From Paracraurococcus ruber (GTDB lineage: Bacteria; Pseudomonadota; Alphaproteobacteria; Acetobacterales; Acetobacteraceae): a stretch of DNA of 33,948 nt. The stretch is taken from positions 1 to 33,948 of the forward strand of contig NZ_SMOA01000051.1 of the NCBI RefSeq assembly GCF_004353985.1, given 5' to 3'. Within the stretch, counting starts at the first letter, position 1. The number at the start of each line of letters is the position of its first letter. The position numbers were made by a program, and so were the translations under genes. Below the pieces are notes generated by a model. It searched no databases and was not told the origin of the DNA. It was given only the letters and a program-made list of their open reading frames with translations. Below are positions 21,888 to 28,661 of this stretch, in pieces.

Positions 21888-23426
21888 TTGCTGCTCGCGC
21901 TCGAGGGCATCCGCAAGACCTATCCCGGCGTGGTCGCGCTGGACGGCGTCTCGCTGCATCTCGCGGCGGGCGAGGTGCTCGGCCTGGTCGGCGAGAATGG
22001 CGCGGGCAAGAGCACGCTCATGAAGGTCCTGGGCGGCGTGGTCCGGCCGGACGTCGGCAGCATCCGCCTGCATGGGCGCGACCACCCGCATCTGACGGTG
22101 GCGGATGCCCAGGCGCAGGGCATCGCCTTCGTCCACCAGGAGCTGTCGGTCTTCGACAACCTGGACGTCGCGGCCAATGTGCTGATGGGGCGGGAGCCGG
22201 TGCTTGGCGGCCCGATCCTGCGTCCCCTGCGGCTGGTGGACCGCGCCGCCTGCCGCGCCCGGGTCGCGCCGCTGCTGGCCCGCCTGGGCGCGGATTTCGG
22301 GCCGGAGGCGCCGGTGGCGGCGCTGTCCATCGCCCAGCGGCAATTGGTGGAGATCGCCCGGGCGCTGTCGATGCAGGCCCGCATCATCATCCTGGACGAG
22401 CCGACCAGCAGCCTGACCCTGTCGGAGACCGACCGGCTGCTGGCCGCCGTCGCGTCGCTGCGGGCGGCGGGCACCGGCCTGATCTACATCACCCACCGCC
22501 TGGGCGAGGTCACCGCCTGCGCCGACCGCGTCACCTGCCTGCGCGACGGCCGCGTCGTCGGCCACCTGGCGCGGGAGGAGATCAGCCATGCCGCGATGAC
22601 GCGGCTGATGATCGGCCGCGACCTGAAGTCGCTCTACACGCCGCCCGCCGCGCCGCCACGCGCGGGCGGGCTGGAAGCCCGGGCGCTCGTCACCCGGGCC
22701 TTCCCGGACCGCGCGGTGGACCTCGCGGTCCGGCCGGGCGAGATCCTCGGCCTGGCCGGCCTGGTCGGCGCCGGCCGCACCTCCCTCGCCCGCGCGCTGT
22801 TCGGGATCGAGCCGGCGCTGGCCGGCCGGGTCGCGCTGGACGGCGAGGCCATCCCGCTGCGCGGACCGCGCGACGCCATCGCCCGCGGGATCTACCTGGT
22901 GCCGGAGGACCGCAAGCGCTCCGGCCTCCTGCTCGACATGAGCATCGCCGAGAACGTCACCCTGCCGGACCTGCCGCGCCATGCCAGCGCCTGGCTGCTG
23001 GATGGCGGGGCGGAGGCGCGGACGGCCGAGGCGCAGCGCCGCGCCCTCGGCATCCGCGCCCCCTCGGTCGCCACCGGCGCCGGCACGCTCTCCGGCGGCA
23101 ATCAGCAGAAGGTGGCGCTGGCGCGCTGGCTGGCGATGCAGCCCCGCGCCATCCTGCTGGACGAGCCGACCCGCGGCGTGGATGTCGGCGCCAAGGGGGA
23201 GATCTACGCGCTGATGCGCGGCCTCGCCGACCGCGGCGTCGCCGTGCTGATGATCTCCTCCGACATGGAGGAGGTGATCGGCGTCAGCGACCGCGTCGCC
23301 GTCATGCATGAAGGCCGGATCGCGGGAATCCTGGACCGCGCCCAGGTGAGTGAGCCGAACATCCTCCGCCTCGCCACCGGCCAGCGGCCGGAGGACAGCG
23401 TCGCGGGGCAAGCGGAGGCGGCATGA
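21888..23426 (+). CDS. Sugar ABC transporter, double ATPase subunit (RbsA/XylG-like)
   Basis: 512-aa cytosolic ATPase with two fused nucleotide-binding domains, powering CUT2 sugar import. Domain 1: Walker A GENGAGKST (about 35-43), Q-loop FVHQELSVFDN, a degenerate signature LSIAQRQLVEIARAL, Walker B IIILDEPTSSL. Domain 2 (about residues 250-500): degenerate Walker A GLVGAGRTSLARALFG, VPEDRKRSGLL, canonical signature LSGGNQQKVALARWL, Walker B ILLDEPTRGVDVG. This asymmetry is normal for the family. The start is taken as the TTG at 21888, with GAGGCG just upstream. The in-frame ATG at 21828 would overlap the binding-protein gene by 50 bp and lacks a ribosome site. It overlaps the permease by ATGA. 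Confidence 0.9.
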   Translation: MLLALEGIRKTYPGVVALDGVSLHLAAGEVLGLVGENGAGKSTLMKVLGGVVRPDVGSIRLHGRDHPHLTVADAQAQGIAFVHQELSVFDNLDVAANVLMGREPVLGGPILRPLRLVDRAACRARVAPLLARLGADFGPEAPVAALSIAQRQLVEIARALSMQARIIILDEPTSSLTLSETDRLLAAVASLRAAGTGLIYITHRLGEVTACADRVTCLRDGRVVGHLAREEISHAAMTRLMIGRDLKSLYTPPAAPPRAGGLEARALVTRAFPDRAVDLAVRPGEILGLAGLVGAGRTSLARALFGIEPALAGRVALDGEAIPLRGPRDAIARGIYLVPEDRKRSGLLLDMSIAENVTLPDLPRHASAWLLDGGAEARTAEAQRRALGIRAPSVATGAGTLSGGNQQKVALARWLAMQPRAILLDEPTRGVDVGAKGEIYALMRGLADRGVAVLMISSDMEEVIGVSDRVAVMHEGRIAGILDRAQVSEPNILRLATGQRPEDSVAGQAEAA

Positions 23427-24403
23427 CGGGGCGGAAGGAACTCGGCCTGCTCGGGCTGATCGTGCTGATCGCCGCCGTCACCTCGGCGCTGAACCCGCAA
23501 TTCCTCTCGGCCGTGAACCTGATGAACATGGCCAACCTGATCGGCCTGTTCGGCATCTTCTCCATCGGCCAGGGGCTGGTCATCATCACCGGCGGCATCG
23601 ACCTCGCCGTCGGGTCCATGCTGGCGCTGCTCGGCGTGGTGTTCCTCGACCTGGTGGCGAACCGGGAGGTCGCCTGGTACCTCGCCCTGCTGGTGGTGTT
23701 GGCGGGCGGGCTGGCCATGGGCCTCGCGCATGGGCTGCTGGTGGCGCGGCTCGGCCTGCAGCCCTTCGTCGTCACGCTCTGCGGGCTGCTGATCTATCGC
23801 GGCGCGGCGCGCTACTACACCGGGGATTCCACCATCAGCCTCGGCTTCGCCGAGGGCGTGGACACCATCACCTGGCTGGCCGCCGGCCGCACCCTCGGCA
23901 TCCCGCACAGCTTCATCGCGCTGCTGCTGGTGGCCGCCGTGATGTGGGTGGTGCTGCACCGCTCGGTCTTCGGCCGCTACCTCTACGCGGTGGGGCGGAA
24001 CGAGGAAGCGACGCGCTATGCCGGGATCAACACGGGCGCGGTGGTGGCCGGCGCCTATGTGCTGGCCGGGCTGCTGGCGGGCCTCTCCACCATCCTGCTG
24101 GTCTTCTACACGAGTTCGGTCTCGCCCTCCTCCTTCGGGAATTTCTACGAGCTCTACGCCATCGCCGCGGCGGTGCTGGGCGGCTGCTCCCTGCGCGGCG
24201 GGGAGGGCACGGTGCCCGGCATCCTGCTCGGCACCGTGCTGCTGCAGGTGCTGCAGAACCTGGTGAACATCCTCGGCATCCCCTCCTCGCTGAACTTCGC
24301 GGTGATGGGCGGCGTCATCCTGCTCGGCGTGCTCGCGGACCGGCAATTCGCCCGCGGCCGCGCCACCCGCGCCCGGGTGCCGGCGGCCGCCCCGGCGGAG
24401 TAG
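23423..24403 (+). CDS. Sugar ABC transporter permease (RbsC-like)
   Basis: 326-aa inner-membrane permease of the CUT2 class, with about 8-10 hydrophobic spans. The hallmark segment FSIGQGLVIITGGIDLAVGS near residue 45-65 is intact, as are LGLQPFVVTLCGLLIYRGAARY, VFGRYLYAVGRNEEATRYAGI (cytoplasmic loop that contacts the ATPase), AAVLGGCSLRGGEGTVPGI and NLVNILGIPSSLNF. Its start codon overlaps the ATPase stop as ATGA (23423-23426), indicating coupled translation. A homodimer is expected, since no second permease gene follows. The next gene, an SDR, begins 53 bp later. Confidence 0.93.
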   Translation: MTGRKELGLLGLIVLIAAVTSALNPQFLSAVNLMNMANLIGLFGIFSIGQGLVIITGGIDLAVGSMLALLGVVFLDLVANREVAWYLALLVVLAGGLAMGLAHGLLVARLGLQPFVVTLCGLLIYRGAARYYTGDSTISLGFAEGVDTITWLAAGRTLGIPHSFIALLLVAAVMWVVLHRSVFGRYLYAVGRNEEATRYAGINTGAVVAGAYVLAGLLAGLSTILLVFYTSSVSPSSFGNFYELYAIAAAVLGGCSLRGGEGTVPGILLGTVLLQVLQNLVNILGIPSSLNFAVMGGVILLGVLADRQFARGRATRARVPAAAPAE

Positions 24404-24404
24404 C

Positions 24405-24449
24405 GCCCGGCGCCGGGCCGTCGCATCATCCCCCCGGGACGAACGGGGG
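24405..24449 (+). promoter_or_regulatory. Palindrome and SD-proximal hairpin between permease and SDR genes
   Basis: GCCCGGCGCCGGGC at 24405-24418 is a perfect 14-bp palindrome directly after the permease stop. CCCCCG at 24431-24436 pairs with CGGGGG at 24444-24449. The second stem overlaps the purine-rich stretch before the SDR ATG at 24457 and could lower its translation or end part of the transcript. Confidence 0.4.
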
Positions 24450-24456
24450 ACGCAGG

Positions 24457-25203
24457 ATGACGGAGGAACTGGCCGGGCGACGCATCCTGGTGGTGGGGGC
24501 CGGCTCCGGCATCGGCCTGGCGACGGCGCGGCTGGCCGCCGCCCGCGGGGCGCGGCTGGCGGCGACGGTGCTGACGGCGGCGGAGCGCGCGGCGCTGTCG
24601 GCCGAGATCCCCGGCATCGCCTGCGAGCCCTATGACGTCACGGATCGCGACCGCCTCCAGCCGGTGCTGGACGGGCTCGCGGCGCGCCTCGGCGGGTTCG
24701 ATGCGGTGGTCTATTGCGCCGGCATCGCGCTGCGCACCGACTACGGCGCGATGACCGACGCGCAATGGGACCGGCTGATGGAGATCAACCTCACCGGCGG
24801 CGCCCGCGTCCTGCGCGCGGTGCTGCCCGTGCTGCAGCAGTCCAGGGACACGCCCGGCTTCGTCGTCATCTCCAGCCAGTTGGGCACGGTGGGCTTCCGG
24901 GCCGGCGCCGCCTATGCCGCCAGCAAATGGGCGCTGAACGGGCTGGTCGCCTCGGTGGCGCTGGAATACGCCCCGCTCGGCGTGCGGGTGAATGCGGTGG
25001 GGCCGGGCCCGACCGACACGCCGCTGACCGCGCCCAGCCTGTCGAACCCCGTGGTGCGGGCGGAGATGACGGCGGCCATCCCGATGGGCCGCTACGGCCA
25101 GCCGCCGGAGATCGCCGAGGTCATCCTCTTCCTCGCCTCGGCGCGGGCGAGCTTCGTCACCGGGCAATGCTGGTGCGTCGATGGCGGCTACACGGCGCGC
25201 TGA
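24457..25203 (+). CDS. SDR dehydrogenase linked to sugar importer
   Basis: 248-aa classical short-chain dehydrogenase/reductase, cytosolic. Motifs: VVGAGSGIGLATAR (cofactor loop, about 12-25), VVYCAGIALR, EINLTGGAR, the catalytic Ser in VVISSQLGTVG and the Tyr/Lys pair in AAYAASKWALNG; closing FVTGQCWCVDGGYT is typical. It is the fourth gene of the importer operon, 53 bp after the permease. A role as the first enzyme of the pathway, oxidising the imported sugar at C1 to a lactone, is plausible because L-fucose and L-rhamnose dehydrogenases belong to this family. This is inference from position; the cofactor and substrate are not determined. Confidence 0.88.
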   Translation: MTEELAGRRILVVGAGSGIGLATARLAAARGARLAATVLTAAERAALSAEIPGIACEPYDVTDRDRLQPVLDGLAARLGGFDAVVYCAGIALRTDYGAMTDAQWDRLMEINLTGGARVLRAVLPVLQQSRDTPGFVVISSQLGTVGFRAGAAYAASKWALNGLVASVALEYAPLGVRVNAVGPGPTDTPLTAPSLSNPVVRAEMTAAIPMGRYGQPPEIAEVILFLASARASFVTGQCWCVDGGYTAR

Positions 25204-26233
25204 GCATGGCCGCCGACTGCGCCTCGCCCTGGCCCTGGCGGCGGCGATGAGCGCCCCGGCCCTGGCGGAGGAGCCGCCGCTCGCGCTGCGCGGCATGGGC
25301 AGCTTCCATGTCGGCGGCCGGGAGGCGGTGGTGGCCGGCAAGCCGGTCAAGGAGGTGCTGCTGGTCCCCGGCGGCGTCCCGGCCCGCATCGACCCGAACG
25401 GGACCTACCAGGTCGAGGCGATGTATGTGCAGTACCATCTCCCGGCCACGCCGCGCGGGGCGGTGCCGCTCCTGCTGTGGCATGGCGGCGGCCTGACCGG
25501 CGTGACCTGGGAGAGCACGCCGGACGGGCGGGAGGGCTGGCAGCAGTATTTCCTCCGCCGCGGCTGGGCCACCTATGTGAGCGACGCGGTGGAGCGCGGC
25601 CGCGCCGGCTGGGCGATGTCGCCGGAGATCTTCCAGGGCGACCCGGTGTTCCTGACCAAGCAGGATCCCTGGGAACGCTTCCGCATCGGCGCCGGCCCGG
25701 GCAGCTGGCGCACCCGCACCGCGCTGCCCGGCACGCAATTCCCGGTGGAGGCCTATGATGCCTTCATGCGCCAGGTGGTCCCGCGTTGGACCACGACGGA
25801 TGCGGCGCAGCTGGCCGCCTATCGCGCCCTGCTGCGGCGGGTCGGGCCGGCGGTGGTGCTGGCGCACAGCCAGGGCGGCCTGTTCGCCGGGCGTGCCGCA
25901 CAGGCGGAGCCGGGGCAGGTGCGCGCCCTGGTGCTGGTGGAGCCGGCCGGGTTCGGGGAGACGACGCCCGAGGCGCTGGCGGCGCTGAAGGACATTCCCG
26001 TCCTCGCGCTCTATGGCGACTTCATCGACCAGGATCAGCGCTGGCCGGCGATCCGCCAGCGCGGGCTCGATTTCTACGCCGCGCTGCGGGCGGCGGGCGG
26101 GCAGGTGGATGTGGTCTCGCTGCCCGAGCGCGGCATCGCCGGCAACAGCCACATGATGATGATGGATCGCAACAACCAGGCGGTGGCGCAGGTGGTGCAT
26201 GACTGGCTCGCGGCGCGGGGGCTGTGGCGCTAG
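25181..26233 (+). CDS. Exported alpha/beta hydrolase (esterase-like)
   Basis: 350-aa secreted or periplasmic hydrolase. The signal peptide is RRLRLALALAAAMSAPALA, cut before EEPPL. The mature N-terminus has GSFHVGGREAVVAG and then LLLWHGGGLTGVTWEST (oxyanion region). The nucleophile elbow is VVLAHSQGGLFAG (AxSxG rather than GxSxG), the likely acid is in ALYGDFIDQDQRW, and the His in GNSHMMMMD. The only ATG that includes the signal's basic end is at 25181, so the gene starts 23 bp inside the SDR gene in another frame. No clear ribosome site is seen, so it may depend on translation of the SDR. The substrate is unknown. Similar proteins are annotated as esterases of unknown target. Confidence 0.85.
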   Translation: MAATRRAEHGRRLRLALALAAAMSAPALAEEPPLALRGMGSFHVGGREAVVAGKPVKEVLLVPGGVPARIDPNGTYQVEAMYVQYHLPATPRGAVPLLLWHGGGLTGVTWESTPDGREGWQQYFLRRGWATYVSDAVERGRAGWAMSPEIFQGDPVFLTKQDPWERFRIGAGPGSWRTRTALPGTQFPVEAYDAFMRQVVPRWTTTDAAQLAAYRALLRRVGPAVVLAHSQGGLFAGRAAQAEPGQVRALVLVEPAGFGETTPEALAALKDIPVLALYGDFIDQDQRWPAIRQRGLDFYAALRAAGGQVDVVSLPERGIAGNSHMMMMDRNNQAVAQVVHDWLAARGLWR

Positions 26234-26296
26234 GGCAGATCCCGATCGGGTGGACTCGCCTGCGCGGGTGACGATGCTCGCGGAGTCAAACGACCA

Positions 26297-26334
26297 GAGC
26301 GGTTGCCGTGCGTCATGGCGAACGGCAACCGCTC
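26297..26334. terminator. 13-bp perfect hairpin between convergent genes
   Basis: GAGCGGTTGCCGT at 26297-26309 pairs exactly with ACGGCAACCGCTC at 26322-26334, loop of 12 nt. It lies 63 bp past the esterase stop (plus) and 64 bp past the stop of the small secreted protein (minus), so it probably serves both. The minus-strand side is followed by a short GTTTG stretch; no true U-tract. Confidence 0.65.
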
Positions 26335-26398
26335 GGGCCGCGCCTCGCGCCTCGCGCCGCGGGCAGCCGGACCCGGCCCACCCGCGCCCCGCCGCCGA

Positions 26399-26728
26399 TC
26401 ACGGGAAGACGATGTCGGTCAGGTTGCAGGTGTTCACCCGCCGCCGCTCATTGGCCGAGCCATTGGCATAGACCACGCGGATGTCGTTCACGCATTGCCC
26501 GGCCGGCAGGCGCACCACATAGCTGCCGCCCGAGGCCAGCGTGCGGTCGCCCAGCCGGTCCGGCCCCCAGCTGTTGGTGTTGGCGGACGAAACATAGATC
26601 TCGTTGATCGTGGACGCGCTGTTGTTGGTCAGCCGGAAGGACGGGTCGTTCGTCTGCGCGCCGGCGCAGCCAGCGGTGGCCAGGAACAGCGCGGCGGCCA
26701 GGGGGCCAAAGCGGCGGAAAGCAAGCAT
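26399..26728 (-). CDS. Small secreted protein (unknown family)
   Basis: 109-aa protein with an N-terminal export signal (MLAFRRFGPLAAALFLATAG). Cleavage is most likely after GAQ. A Cys at the end of the hydrophobic stretch (TAGC) makes a lipoprotein possible, but the lipobox is poor. The mature domain of about 85 residues is beta-rich and neat: PSFRLTNNSASTINEIYVSS, NSWGPDRLGDRTLASGGSY, then RLPAGQCVNDIRVVYANGS and RRVNTCNLTDIVFP. The two remaining Cys probably form a disulfide. The pattern resembles small periplasmic beta-sandwich proteins, but I do not recognise a named family. It is a single gene, with its own AT-rich upstream region containing a palindrome. Confidence 0.8.
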   Translation of the reverse strand: MLAFRRFGPLAAALFLATAGCAGAQTNDPSFRLTNNSASTINEIYVSSANTNSWGPDRLGDRTLASGGSYVVRLPAGQCVNDIRVVYANGSANERRRVNTCNLTDIVFP

Positions 26729-27207
26729 GCAAGCGGGTCCCTACGCTGCGCGGCCCCGGATGAGCCGCCGGTCGGGGCCATTTGTGTCACAAAAGCCTAA
26801 CCCAGGGTTGAGCTTTGTGCCTCATTGCCGTGCAGGACGCCGGTGACCTGTCCTTCCGGCATCGGGCCATCCCGGCCTTCCGGGCGGAGGCCGGGACCGC
26901 CGGCGGGCCCGGCCTCCGGCCGGCCAGCGGGACCGTCGGCCGCTGCGGTCGATGTGCTCGGCGCGCAGCCGCGACAGCCTCGGCGCATCGCGCCGACCGG
27001 CGCGCGAGGCCCGCATGCGGACGGGAGGAGGTCCGCAGCCGGATGCCATATCGCAGGCCGCGGCGATCAGGCTGCGGCCGGTGCGGCCGGCCGAGGCGCC
27101 GGACGGCGCCCTGCGCCGCGGCGGCGAGCCCCGCCGCCGCAGGGGCCCTGCCCGGCTCCCAGGCGCACCCGGGCAACACCCAGGGTCAGGCTCGGTGGCC
27201 CCTGGCG
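26729..27207. other. 479-bp gene-free region with upstream palindrome and hairpin
   Basis: No convincing gene: reading frames here are Arg/Pro-rich shadows. Near the small secreted gene, TTTGTG-T-CACAAA at 26781-26793 is a perfect 13-bp palindrome in an AT-richer patch, and AACCC-A-GGGTT follows; this is the likely promoter/operator zone. Further on, CGGAGGCCGGG at 26885-26895 pairs exactly with CCCGGCCTCCG at 26908-26918. The remainder is GC-rich sequence leading to the 3' end of the next minus-strand hydrolase. Confidence 0.6.
26781..26793 (-). promoter_or_regulatory. Palindromic candidate operator upstream of small secreted protein
   Basis: TTTGTG and CACAAA flank a single T. It lies 53-65 bp upstream of the ATG at 26728, within the expected promoter region. 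It is one of the few A/T-rich sequences in the window. No matching regulator gene is nearby. Confidence 0.4.
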
Positions 27208-28254
27208 TCAGGCGGTCGCTTCCTCCAGGAAGACCTGCACCGCCTGGAAGAGCGCGCCGCGGTTGCGCTCCATCCACATGCCATGCGTTCCCTCCCCCAG
27301 CAGCACCAGGCGCTTGCCGGGGCTGGCGGTCAGCAGCGGGAACAGGGCCTGCGCCATGTAGGGCGGCGTGTCCTGGTCCCATTCGCCAAGCACCAGCAGG
27401 GTCGGCGCGGTGATCTTCGCGGGATCGTAGAAGGGCTTGCCGGCCGACCAGAATTCCCGCCCGTCGGCGGTCGAGCCATTGGGCGCGCGGATCACCGGCG
27501 GGTTCTGCCGCGACCCCTCCGGGTCGGTCGCCCAGGTGACGCCCGCCCAGTGCTCGAACCAGCCGGGCGGGATCAGCGCCGCCGCCTTGTCGGCCGGCAC
27601 GCCGGTGCCGCGGCGGCGCCGCGCCGCCTCCACCGTCACGCTGCGATAGGCCCCCAGCTCGCCGCCGGGATCGGCCAGGCTCGGCGTCGTGCGGAGCCAG
27701 ACCGGGGCATACAGCACCAGCCGCTCCACCAGGGACGGGTTGTCGGCGGCGAAGCGGCCCATCAGCGCCGTGCCCCAGGAATAGCCGAGCTGGGTGAGGC
27801 GCGGCAGGTTGCGGCGCTGGCGGATGAAGGCCGCGGCGCTGGCGATGTCGGCCACCGCCGTGTCGCCGCGCACGATCGGCGGGTTGGCATTGGCCGGCTG
27901 CGCCATCTCGGGCGGGCGGGTGCTGCGGCCATAGCCGCGGATGTCCAGGCACCAGACATCGAAGCCGCGGCCGGCGATGTAGTCCATCCAGGACAGGCCG
28001 CCGAGCGGCAGGTCGAAGGCGGTATGCGCCGGGTAGGTCGCGCCATGCACCATCAGCAGGGTGCGGGCGGGGGAGAAGCCCGTCATCGCCTCCGGCCGCT
28101 TGTTGCGCAGGAACAGCTCGATCCCGGCATCCTTCGCCGGGACCATGAACTCCTCGGTCACCAGCTGCCCGCCCGCGCCCTGGGCCTGGACCGGCAAGGG
28201 TGCCAGCAGCGGGCCGGCCAGGGCGGGGGCGGCGAGCATCGCGCGGCGGTGCAT
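27208..28254 (-). CDS. Exported alpha/beta hydrolase
   Basis: 348-aa serine hydrolase with an N-terminal signal (MHRRAMLAAPALAGPLLAPL, cut near VQAQG), so periplasmic or secreted. Core motifs: LLMVHGATYPAHTAFD (oxyanion loop), VWCLDIRGYGRSTRP, nucleophile elbow QLGYSWGTALMG (GxSxG), the acid in LVLGEWDQDTPPY and the His in LLGEGTHGMWMER. These give a complete catalytic triad. The start at 28254 follows a GGAG site and gives the full signal peptide. The gene diverges from the MATE exporter over 407 bp. The fold fits esterases, epoxide hydrolases or haloperoxidase-like enzymes; Asp is not the nucleophile, so an epoxide hydrolase is unlikely. Confidence 0.87.
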   Translation of the reverse strand: MHRRAMLAAPALAGPLLAPLPVQAQGAGGQLVTEEFMVPAKDAGIELFLRNKRPEAMTGFSPARTLLMVHGATYPAHTAFDLPLGGLSWMDYIAGRGFDVWCLDIRGYGRSTRPPEMAQPANANPPIVRGDTAVADIASAAAFIRQRRNLPRLTQLGYSWGTALMGRFAADNPSLVERLVLYAPVWLRTTPSLADPGGELGAYRSVTVEAARRRRGTGVPADKAAALIPPGWFEHWAGVTWATDPEGSRQNPPVIRAPNGSTADGREFWSAGKPFYDPAKITAPTLLVLGEWDQDTPPYMAQALFPLLTASPGKRLVLLGEGTHGMWMERNRGALFQAVQVFLEEATA

Positions 28255-28661
28255 GGCGTCACTCCGGATCGTCGTTGCGTCCAAGCCTAATCCAGAACGG
28301 CCGGAGGCGGGAACCGGGGGGCCGGCGGCCGGGCCCGCCATGCCCCGCGCCCTTGGGCGATGGCGGACAGGGACCAGGGATGCGGGCCGCGGCGCCGGCG
28401 CGTCCCCACCGGGCGGGGTTCCCGCCTCGGCCCGCGCCGCCGCTGCGCCAGTCACGCCGTGGCGGCTTGCAGGACACGCCGAACGCGGCCGGCCGCCGCC
28501 CTTCGCTGGCGTGGCGGCCACGGGGATCGGCCTGCCCCCCTTGCGCCGCAACGGCCGGCGTGCAGGACCGAAGCCTGCACCGCCGACGCCCTTCGCCTGC
28601 AGGGCGGATCCGCGCGGCGCGGCGTTCCCGGCCTGCCGCGATCCGCCCTAAAGGGTGCGGC
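28255..28661. other. 407-bp divergent intergenic region
   Basis: Between the exported hydrolase (minus) and the MATE exporter (plus). No coding frame looks real. CGCCCTTCGC-like words occur twice (near 28497 and 28587), and two hairpins stand immediately before the MATE start (28560-28649). The rest is GC-rich with no recognisable element. Confidence 0.55.
28560..28649 (+). promoter_or_regulatory. Tandem hairpins in the MATE gene leader
   Basis: GTGCAGG at 28560-28566 pairs with CCTGCAC at 28574-28580. AGGGCGGATC at 28601-28610 pairs exactly with GATCCGCCCT at 28640-28649, and the AAAGGG ribosome site follows at once (28650-28655). If transcribed, the second stem abuts the Shine-Dalgarno sequence. 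It could be an attenuator, an operator or simply a terminator of upstream transcription. It matches no riboswitch class I can name. Confidence 0.5.

Noticed and set aside
21813-23411. 532-codon minus-strand frame opposite the ABC ATPase
   Set aside because: Gln/His/Arg-rich antisense shadow of a gene with intact Walker motifs.
26815-28290. 491-codon plus-strand frame opposite the exported hydrolase
   Set aside because: It is the antisense of a gene with a complete catalytic triad and signal peptide; the part in the gap is Arg/Pro-rich.
28560-28655. Known riboswitch (guanidine or Mn types) before the MATE gene
   Set aside because: No conserved core of those classes is visible; only simple perfect stems are present.
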